Shown here: in pieces, positions 5,619-11,047 of the stretch
How positions within the stretch are numbered: the first letter of the stretch is position 1
Layout: every line of letters begins with the position of its first letter
Assembly: GCA_003258735.1 (NCBI GenBank)
Contig: QHME01000028.1
Location: 1-11,047, forward strand
Origin: Candidatus Melainabacteria bacterium
GTDB lineage: Bacteria; Cyanobacteriota; Vampirovibrionia; Gastranaerophilales; Gastranaerophilaceae
DNA length: 11,047 nucleotides
Direction: 5' to 3'
Program-made: the position numbers and the translations under genes
The notes under the pieces: generated by a model
The model's input: the letters and a program-made list of their open reading frames with translations, nothing else
Told to the model about the DNA's origin: nothing
The model's database searches: none

Positions 5619-6626
5619 ATGGAAGAACAAATTAAAGAAGAACAAAATGTTGAACAACCTAAAAAAGAAAAACCAAAAGGAATTAAAAGAACTGTAACAG
5701 GTATTGTAGTTGCAGCAGTTTTGGTTTTGGCAGGGGTTTACATTCATAACGAAATGCAATATGAATCAACTGATGATGCGTACGTTGAAACGACAACAGT
5801 AAATGTTGCTCCTCGTGTATCTGGTCAAATTGAAGACGTATTTGTAACAGATAACCAACACGTAAAAGAAGGTGATTTGGTAGCAATTATTGATGATGCG
5901 GATTACAAAATCAAGTTAGAACAGGCTGATTCAAGTTTTGAAAAAATCAAATTAGACCAACAAAATGCTAAAGCAAATCAAGCTGCAGCAGAATCTAACA
6001 TTAAATTAGCTAAAAAAGATTTAGACAGATACAAAAATCTTTATGAACAAGGTGCTGTATCTAAACAAACTTACGATTCAGCAAAAGTGAATTATGATAA
6101 CGCTCAAGCAGGTTTGACACAAGCAAATCAAGCCTTGTTCTCAGATAAAAGTGGAAAAACTGTTGCTGACGCAAATTTGAGAACCGCAAAAGCTGCAAAA
6201 GATAAAGCTGCACTAGATTTATCTTATACAAAAATCTATGCCCCTCAATCCGGAACAGTTTCATCAAGAAGAGTTGAAAAAGGTATGTATGTAACAGCCG
6301 GTTCTCCTCTCTTTACATTAGTTCCTGAAAATGTTTGGGTAGTAGCTAACTTCAAAGAAAACCAATTGAGAGGGATGAAACCTGGTCAAGTTGTTGACAT
6401 CAAAATCGACACTTATCCAAACAAAGTATTCAAAGGTAAAATTGATTCTATTCAAAGAGCATCAGGCGCAAAATCAAGCTTGTTCCCTCCTGAAAATGCA
6501 GTTGGTTCATTCGTAAAAATCGTACAAAGAATCCCAGTAAAAATTGTATTTACTGAAAATATCGACCCAAATGAATACAATATTGTTCCGGGTATGTCAG
6601 TTGTACCAAAAGTAAAAGTTAAATAA
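5619..6626 (+). CDS. EmrA/HlyD-type membrane fusion protein (periplasmic adaptor)
   Basis: 335 residues, ATG at 5619 after AAGAGGT. It links the inner membrane MFS pump to the outer membrane channel. Order: a charged cytoplasmic tail (1-22); one transmembrane anchor (about 24-42); the STDDAYVETTTVNVAPRVSGQI entry strand typical of EmrA (from about 50); first half lipoyl domain with NQHVKEGDLVAIID (79-92); alpha-helical hairpin (about 97-200); second lipoyl half with IYAPQSGTVSSRRVEKG (206-222); then the beta-barrel with NFKENQLRGMKPGQVVDI (244-261) and SFVKIVQRIPVKI (297-309), the EmrA signature. No lipobox, so it is membrane-anchored rather than a lipoprotein. The helical hairpin is about 100 residues, long enough to reach a TolC-type channel. 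It sits 15 bases after marR and 84 before the pump gene, with a hairpin in that second gap. Confidence 0.93.
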   Translation: MEEQIKEEQNVEQPKKEKPKGIKRTVTGIVVAAVLVLAGVYIHNEMQYESTDDAYVETTTVNVAPRVSGQIEDVFVTDNQHVKEGDLVAIIDDADYKIKLEQADSSFEKIKLDQQNAKANQAAAESNIKLAKKDLDRYKNLYEQGAVSKQTYDSAKVNYDNAQAGLTQANQALFSDKSGKTVADANLRTAKAAKDKAALDLSYTKIYAPQSGTVSSRRVEKGMYVTAGSPLFTLVPENVWVVANFKENQLRGMKPGQVVDIKIDTYPNKVFKGKIDSIQRASGAKSSLFPPENAVGSFVKIVQRIPVKIVFTENIDPNEYNIVPGMSVVPKVKVK

Positions 6627-6643
6627 AGGGTAACATTTTAAGA

Positions 6644-6693
6644 GGAAAAGGAGACAAGTTCTATAATGTATTACTGAACTTATTTCCTTTTCC
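6644..6693 (+). other. Intercistronic hairpin between the adaptor and pump genes
   Basis: GGAAAAGGAGACAAGTTC (6644-6661) pairs with GAACTTATTTCCTTTTCC (6676-6693): 16 Watson-Crick pairs, one G-U and one C-A mismatch, around a 14-base loop. CTTTTATAGAGGA follows, so the ribosome site (AGAGGA, 6701-6706) starts eight bases beyond the stem. It is too A/T-rich and its T-run too short for a strong terminator. It could be a partial attenuator, an RNase-protecting 3' hairpin for the marR-emrA part, or a translation-control element. Confidence 0.6.
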
Positions 6694-6710
6694 CTTTTAT
6701 AGAGGAATTT

Positions 6711-8282
6711 ATGTCAGAAATAGAAAATAAAGTTGCACAAGCTGACGAGGAAGAAAATAAATATTTACCTGCCAATCCTTGGATTTCGGCAGTTCCAACA
6801 TTGTTAGCAGTTTTTATATATGTAATTGATGGTACTATTGCAAACGTAGCTTTGCCACACATGGCAGGAAGTTTTTCAGCTACTCGTGATGAAAGTATGT
6901 GGATTTTGACAAGTTACTTAATCGCCAGTGGTATTATTATTCCATCAGTTGACTTTTTTAGTAAATTACTTGGTAGAAAAAATTTCTACATTATAAGTAT
7001 TATGATATTCACTATTGCATCACTTCTTTGCGGTATGGCAAGAAACCTTGGAGAAATGGTTGTATTCAGAGTCTTGCAAGGTGCAGGTGGTGGCGGTATC
7101 GTTCCAATATCTCAAGCTTTAATGATGGAAAGCTTTCCTAAAGAAAAACGAGGAACAGCAATGTCTGTATTTGGTATGGGCGTAATTATTGCCCCAATTG
7201 TCGGACCGGTTTTAGGTGGTTGGATTACAGATAACTGGTCTTGGCCATGGATTTTCTTTATCAACGTACCGTTTGGATGTTTGGCTGCAATTTTAGCAAG
7301 TAAAATGCTTTATAACCCACCATATTCACACCGCCAAAAAGGTGTGAAAATTGACGGTTTAGGATTTTTCTTCCTGACAATGTGGCTGTTATGTTTACAA
7401 GTATTTTTTGATAAAGGTAATAATGCCGATTGGTTCAATGCAACTTGGATTCGCTGGATATTCGGTGTATCTTGTATTTCAGGAATTTTATTTTTCGTAT
7501 CTCAAATTTTCAGAAAAAATACCCTCGTCGATTTGACCGTATTTAAGGACAGAAACTTTATCATTGGTACATTTATTCAGGTTGTAATGCAGGCAGTATT
7601 ATACGCATCACTTGCAATTTTGCCTCAATTCTTACAAAGTATGATGGGATATACAGCTTTTTTAAGCGGATACTCAATGATGCCAAGAGGCTTAGGGAGC
7701 ATGACGTCGATGGTTATTTGCGCACTTATTGCCGATAAGGTAGATAAAAGAATTTTGGTATGTGTAGGATTAACGCTACTTGGCAGTGCAGGCTTGGTAT
7801 TTGGGTTCTTGAACTTACAAATTGCAAGCATAAATATTATGATTCCAAACTATATTATGGGCATGGGAATGGGCTTATCTATGATTCCTATTATCAACTT
7901 GTCAATGGAAACATTGCATAACGATCAAATGACCAATGCCAGCGGATTACAAAACTTGTTCAAAAATATTGGGAGTGCAGTTGGTACTTCATTAGTTGCA
8001 ACAATGTTAACAAGGTTTGCTCAAATGCATCAATATATGATGGTTGGCAAGTTGAGCGACTTGAATCCGGCATTTGTTGAGCGTGTTCAAACCACAACTG
8101 CTGCTTTAGCTCAATATACACATGTTTCTGTTGCCCAACACATGGCGCAATATTCACAATACGGAACATTGATAAAACAGGCAAACTTGTGGGCTTTCAT
8201 GGATTCCTTCAGAATCTTTGGTCTGCTGTGTTTCTTGTTAATTCCACTTCTGTTCTTATTCAAAAGACACAACGAAGTATAA
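6711..8282 (+). CDS. EmrB/QacA-type MFS drug:H+ antiporter, DHA2 family (14 TM)
   Basis: 523 residues, ATG at 6711 with AGAGGA five bases upstream. It is the inner membrane engine of the exporter, using the proton gradient to drive out hydrophobic compounds. The length and hydrophobic pattern fit 14 helices. Motifs: VIDGTIANVALPHMAG (38-53) is the DHA2 motif D1 in helix 1; FSKLLGRKNF (83-92) occupies the motif A loop but lacks the usual Asp-Arg pair; VVFRVLQGAGGGG (117-129) is motif B with R120; GMGVIIAPIVGPVLGGWI (155-172) is antiporter motif C, followed by the NWSWPWIFFINVPFG (175-189) signature. The polar region at about 440-490 is the large periplasmic loop between the last two helices, common in EmrB. 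It is the last gene of the operon, followed by a strong hairpin. EmrB-type function is well supported; the substrate is unknown. Confidence 0.94.
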   Translation: MSEIENKVAQADEEENKYLPANPWISAVPTLLAVFIYVIDGTIANVALPHMAGSFSATRDESMWILTSYLIASGIIIPSVDFFSKLLGRKNFYIISIMIFTIASLLCGMARNLGEMVVFRVLQGAGGGGIVPISQALMMESFPKEKRGTAMSVFGMGVIIAPIVGPVLGGWITDNWSWPWIFFINVPFGCLAAILASKMLYNPPYSHRQKGVKIDGLGFFFLTMWLLCLQVFFDKGNNADWFNATWIRWIFGVSCISGILFFVSQIFRKNTLVDLTVFKDRNFIIGTFIQVVMQAVLYASLAILPQFLQSMMGYTAFLSGYSMMPRGLGSMTSMVICALIADKVDKRILVCVGLTLLGSAGLVFGFLNLQIASINIMIPNYIMGMGMGLSMIPIINLSMETLHNDQMTNASGLQNLFKNIGSAVGTSLVATMLTRFAQMHQYMMVGKLSDLNPAFVERVQTTTAALAQYTHVSVAQHMAQYSQYGTLIKQANLWAFMDSFRIFGLLCFLLIPLLFLFKRHNEV

Positions 8283-8308
8283 AAATAAAATGATACAAAA
8301 TAAATATT

Positions 8309-8339
8309 CAAGGTGTTAAATAAATTATTTAACACCTTG
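8309..8339. terminator. Strong, probably bidirectional terminator between the pump operon and ssrA
   Basis: CAAGGTGTTAAATA (8309-8322) and TATTTAACACCTTG (8326-8339) are perfectly complementary 14-base arms with a three-base loop in the sequence; a slightly larger loop would form in RNA. It begins 27 bases after the pump stop and 47 bases beyond the tmRNA 3' end. On the minus strand the stem is followed by a T-rich stretch (ATATTTATTTTG). On the plus strand only TTCATT follows, so termination may be better leftward. Confidence 0.8.
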
Positions 8340-8385
8340 TTCATTAAGAACTTTTATTTATATTCAAATATTTAAAAAATGATAA

Positions 8386-8790
8386 TGGTGGAGACGGTGG
8401 GAGTCGAACCCACGTCCAAAATGGATAAAAATAAGCCTCTACATGTGTAGATATTAATTTTCTCGCTCAACTCAGGAAAATATCAGAACCTGACAAGTTG
8501 AGCCTAGGTTTTATTTGAGGGAAACTCTAAACCCTTGACAGTTATCTTGATGCAGCTACTGCCAATCACTGCACTGCGTCTTGCATAATGGACCCATAAA
8601 ATCGGCAAGCTGGACTCTATGAGTAGCTATTCGTCGAGCGATTAAGCAGCTAAAGCGTAAGCTCTAGAGAAATCAGCTTCGATTACATTATTTTTAGCAT
8701 TTAATTTGTTTTGCTCGTTGATAACCGAGAACAGCGCTCGGACACGCAACCTATTTTCACCAAACATCCTGTCAAATCCAAAACGTCCCC
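8386..8790 (-). ncRNA. ssrA: Transfer-messenger RNA (tmRNA, one-piece, about 405 nt)
   Basis: tmRNA with SmpB rescues ribosomes stalled on mRNAs without a stop codon and tags the product for proteolysis. The 5' end GGGGACG (8790-8784) pairs with CGTCTCC, just before the encoded A-CCA (3' end at 8386), giving a seven-pair acceptor stem with one G-U. A T-arm GTGGG-TTCGACT-CCCAC lies next to it, and TTTGGATTTGACAGGATG near the 5' end is the conserved tmRNA start region. The mRNA-like part encodes AKNNVIEADFSRAYALAA and ends with TAA. The CCGAG...CTCGG stem early in the molecule fits pseudoknot 1. The 5' and 3' halves lie in normal order, so the gene is not the permuted two-piece type of some cyanobacteria and alphaproteobacteria. 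The smpB gene is not in the window. Confidence 0.96.
8642..8698 (-). other. tmRNA tag-peptide reading frame (18 residues)
   Basis: The resume codon is most likely GCT at 8698-8696. The frame then reads AKNNVIEADFSRAYALAA and stops with TAA (8644-8642). The ending ALAA is the standard ClpXP/ClpAP degron. At 18 residues it is longer than the 10-11 residues common in Proteobacteria. The resume codon is inferred from the conserved alanine start and the in-frame degron; a shift by one codon is possible. Confidence 0.85.
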
Positions 8791-8812
8791 ATGAACCGTT
8801 GTTGTGCATAAT

Positions 8813-8841
8813 AATATATTTTAATACTTATGCGCACACAA
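8813..8841 (-). promoter_or_regulatory. Candidate promoter of ssrA
   Basis: Minus strand: TTGTGT (8841-8836), a 17-base spacer, TATATT (8818-8813). Initiation near 8806 would give a short 5' leader of about 15 bases, to be removed by RNase P. The -35 match is poor (3/6), and the surrounding DNA (8791-8935) holds no gene and offers other AT-rich options. Confidence 0.35.
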
Positions 8842-8935
8842 TTTAATAAAATGTTTATAACTGGTGTTGTTAATGTACTGTAATTCGTATTATAATCACA
8901 TTTTATCTTTTTTTCAAGTCATGACAAATTTTTAT

Positions 8936-10903
8936 TTAGTCAAAATTTACTTGACAATCGTCTTCAATAATTTTTATCATATATTCTATTGTTTCATTTT
9001 CTTCCAAAGTTGATTTTGCAAAATTCAAGTTTTCTTCTGCATTTAAATCATCACCAAGTTTATTGAATATACATGATTTTATATAATAATAGAAACAATT
9101 TTTATCTTTTGTTAGGATAAGGCATTCTAAAGCTTTGTCATATTTTCGATTTTTATAATAAATTACCGCCATAAAACGAAGTTTATAATCAATTTCCGCA
9201 GGTGTTGTTGGTTTAAACTTTTCTAACTTTTTCAATGCAGATTTGCTATTACCTTGTAAAAAATCAATATAGGCAGTTAAAATTTGCCCAGAACCCCATT
9301 GCGGATATTTTTTGAAATTTTTTACAGCATTTTTATAATCTTTCAAATGGTAACAAACCAACCCTTTGTTGCTATAAAAACCATTGTCTAACTCATTTTT
9401 GAATAATTTTTCAGCTCTTTCTGCCCACTTTAAGGCGAATTTATATTTCCCTAAATGGATTAAATCAACAATCTTATTTCTGTACGGATACCAAGAATCA
9501 AGTCCTTTTTTAATCGCTTTGTTGTAATATTTCATAGCTTCTAAGTATTTATCTAGACAGCCATAGAAATAGCCGATATGGGTGCACAAATACTCTGGAA
9601 TATAACCATCTTCTTTTAGTGAAATTTCTTCTGCTTTTTTATAACAGCTGATTGCCTCTTCGTATTTCTTCTGGTCTCCCAAAATTTGACCTTTATCCAT
9701 ATATTTTTGTGCACAATTTGGGTCAAGTTCAATTGCACAATCTATTGATTTGAGGGCATTTTCAAAATCACCTTTTTGACGTAAACATGTTGCTTTGACT
9801 TGGTAGATATAATATTTTTCCTTCGGAGGAAATTGAGGCAAATTTATTACTCTATCACAATCTAAAAGACTTAGGTCATAATCACCATATTCTTTTTCAA
9901 AATTTGCTTTATTAATTAAAAGATATAGATATAATTCTTTTTCAGATGAAAATTGAGAGATTTTTTCTTCCAAATACTCATAAACTTTTTCTTTGCCAAA
10001 TTTTTTATAATACAAATTTGCAATTTCTGTATAATCATCTTTTTCATAAGGATAAATTGCGAGCGCACTTTCAAAGTCTTTTATTGCGCCATCAGTATCA
10101 TTATTTTCTCTTTTCAATTGCGCACGATATTCATACATAAAAGCATTTTCAGGGTCAAGTTCAATCGCTTTATCAAGAGCTTTTAAGGCTGATTTAAAAT
10201 CTCTCAAAAGATTATAATAGTAATAATAGTTGAGATAAGCCTGCGCAGTCGGTTTTATTTTGATAGACTTGTTTATAGTATCTTTTATTGTTTTGTCGTA
10301 TTTTTTGACAGTTTTAGAAAAAGTTTTTTCACCATACTCATCAGCCAAAATACGCAACATTATACTAAAATACAGGTCATAATATTCTTGTCTATTGGGG
10401 TTTATGGCAATTGCTTGTTTGATATTTCTTTCTGCGGCAGAAGTACTATTTGATTCATTATTTTGAGCAACGATATAAAAAATTTCATCACATTTTGGAT
10501 TATCAAATAGGATTAAACTTTTAATATATAACAATAGATTACCAGAATCCGGCTCATTCATAATGCGGATTTGATTAGCGCGTTTTAACAAAGTTTGCTC
10601 ATCAAATTTATCAGGGTTGGCTTTAATTTCTGCACGAAACTCTTTTGCTTTTGCGATTTCTTCATCATCAACATTCGTATCAATGATTTTATCAAAGTAA
10701 ATCAAAGCTTTTGAATAATCTGGAGAAAGTTTGTCATAATAACAAAATAAATCCGTATAAATATCATTTAAGAGTTCTTTTGGTGTTGAAGGGTCATTTA
10801 GGGCAAGTTCAAGCGCTTTTTGGAAAGATTTTAATGCAGATTTTGAACCTTTTTTATACCTTTTAACACCTTCTTCACAATAGTATTTCGCATCTTTTTT
10901 CAT
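8936..10903 (-). CDS. Large cytoplasmic tetratricopeptide-repeat (TPR) protein
   Basis: 655 residues from ATG at 10903, with GAGG nine bases upstream; a TTG at 10918 is in frame, but the promoter at 10926-10953 would start transcription almost on it, so ATG is preferred. No signal peptide or membrane segment, and it is very rich in Lys, Tyr, Glu and Asn. Much of the chain is helix-turn-helix TPR units; clear ones are SALKALDKAIELDPENAFMY, GAIKDFESALAIYP, ENALKSIDCAIELDPNCAQK, EEAISCYKKAEEIS, LEAMKYYNKAIKKG and KNAVKNFKKYP. I judge ten or more, with degenerate units in the N-terminal third and the C-terminal end. There is no enzymatic domain, so it is probably a protein-binding scaffold; the partner is unknown. 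It is a single-gene unit ahead of ssrA on the same strand. No clear terminator follows, so read-through into ssrA is possible. Confidence 0.88.
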   Translation of the reverse strand: MKKDAKYYCEEGVKRYKKGSKSALKSFQKALELALNDPSTPKELLNDIYTDLFCYYDKLSPDYSKALIYFDKIIDTNVDDEEIAKAKEFRAEIKANPDKFDEQTLLKRANQIRIMNEPDSGNLLLYIKSLILFDNPKCDEIFYIVAQNNESNSTSAAERNIKQAIAINPNRQEYYDLYFSIMLRILADEYGEKTFSKTVKKYDKTIKDTINKSIKIKPTAQAYLNYYYYYNLLRDFKSALKALDKAIELDPENAFMYEYRAQLKRENNDTDGAIKDFESALAIYPYEKDDYTEIANLYYKKFGKEKVYEYLEEKISQFSSEKELYLYLLINKANFEKEYGDYDLSLLDCDRVINLPQFPPKEKYYIYQVKATCLRQKGDFENALKSIDCAIELDPNCAQKYMDKGQILGDQKKYEEAISCYKKAEEISLKEDGYIPEYLCTHIGYFYGCLDKYLEAMKYYNKAIKKGLDSWYPYRNKIVDLIHLGKYKFALKWAERAEKLFKNELDNGFYSNKGLVCYHLKDYKNAVKNFKKYPQWGSGQILTAYIDFLQGNSKSALKKLEKFKPTTPAEIDYKLRFMAVIYYKNRKYDKALECLILTKDKNCFYYYIKSCIFNKLGDDLNAEENLNFAKSTLEENETIEYMIKIIEDDCQVNFD

Positions 10904-10925
10904 TTTCACCAACCTCAATATATTT

Positions 10926-10953
10926 ATTATAATAATATTTATACAAATGTAAA
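10926..10953 (-). promoter_or_regulatory. Strong promoter of the TPR gene
   Basis: Minus strand: -35 TTTACA (10953-10948, 5/6), a 16-base spacer, and a perfect -10 TATAAT (10931-10926). The expected start at about 10919 leaves a leader of some 16 bases carrying GAGG, which supports translation from the ATG at 10903. Confidence 0.65.
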
Positions 10954-10960
10954 TATTACA
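10948..10960. promoter_or_regulatory. Palindrome TGTAA-ATA-TTACA over the TPR gene -35
   Basis: Perfect five-base arms around a three-base centre, overlapping the -35 hexamer. A related TGTAAC lies at 10964-10969. The position suggests a repressor site, but short AT-rich palindromes arise easily by chance. Confidence 0.35.
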
Positions 10961-10993
10961 AAATGTAACAAAAGAGTAAAAAGATTAAAGGTT

Positions 10994-11047
10994 ATGGACT
11001 ACATTGCCGACATGGTAAGTAATGGAACTTTAAGTTACGAAAGGAAA
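10994..11047 (+). CDS. Possible start of a rightward gene (18 codons, runs off the window)
   Basis: ATG at 10994 opens a frame without stops to the window edge, reading MDYIADMVSNGTLSYERK. A second in-frame ATG lies at 11012. AAAGG precedes the first ATG but is only two bases from it, too close for a normal ribosome site, so either the start is elsewhere or the frame is not a gene. The composition of these bases is less AT-rich than the spacer before it (10919-10980), which hints at coding. I do not recognise the protein. Confidence 0.3.
   Translation, partial: MDYIADMVSNGTLSYERK

Noticed and set aside
6662..6667. TATAAT as a promoter -10 for the pump gene
   Set aside because: It lies in the hairpin loop and nothing resembling a -35 is present 16-18 bases upstream.
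8111..8344. Minus-strand frame of 77 codons near the pump gene end
   Set aside because: It overlaps the antisense of a conserved MFS C-terminus and starts inside the terminator hairpin.
8386..8420. Ordinary tRNA gene
   Set aside because: The T-arm and CCA are real, but no D-arm or anticodon arm is adjacent; the partner 5' strand lies about 400 bases away and the region encodes a tag, so it is tmRNA.

Overview
The window is strongly AT-rich (judged by eye) bacterial chromosome with compact genes, good AGGAGG-type ribosome binding sites and a Gram-negative type envelope toolkit: a TolC-type outer membrane channel and an EmrA-type periplasmic adaptor. The one-piece tmRNA encodes a tag starting AKNN, a beginning seen in cyanobacterial tags but also in Borrelia. 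Low GC, a diderm efflux system and this tag fit a gut member of the Melainabacteria/Vampirovibrionia (Gastranaerophilales). This is inference; another AT-rich diderm lineage cannot be excluded from sequence alone.

Layout. 1-282 (+) is the C-terminal end of a UDP-glucose 4-epimerase (galE). It meets, stop to stop on a shared CTAG, a minus-strand gene for a DUF2130 protein (279-1601), which has a long coiled coil and a PD-(D/E)XK-like core. Upstream of that gene lie two candidate promoters and a large imperfect hairpin (1689-1750). Next on the minus strand come a small DUF805-type membrane protein (1800-2228) and a class I/II PLP-dependent aminotransferase (2329-3438).

The centre (3548-8339) is a complete, divergently arranged tripartite drug-efflux locus. 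A TolC/OprM-family outer membrane protein runs leftward (3625-5028) and ends at a clear intrinsic terminator. A marR-type regulator, an emrA-type adaptor and an emrB-type 14-TM DHA2 transporter run rightward (5142-8282) and end at a strong hairpin. The marR/tolC intergenic region holds a perfect inverted repeat (TGTTGCA-AA-TGCAACA) lying over the -35 of a good tolC promoter. This suggests that one MarR protein controls both arms. MFS pump, adaptor and outer membrane channel would together form one cell-spanning exporter. An unusual hairpin sits between the adaptor and pump genes and may tune their relative expression.

The right part is on the minus strand: ssrA (tmRNA, 8386-8790, tag AKNNVIEADFSRAYALAA), then a large soluble tetratricopeptide-repeat protein (8936-10903) with a strong promoter whose -35 overlaps a TGTAA-ATA-TTACA palindrome. 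The last 54 bases may begin a rightward gene that cannot be identified.

No CRISPR array, insertion sequence, prophage gene, rRNA or ordinary tRNA gene was seen. The window looks like ordinary core and housekeeping DNA plus an efflux locus. I do not see a wholly new system; the most interesting items are regulatory structures and the DUF2130 protein.
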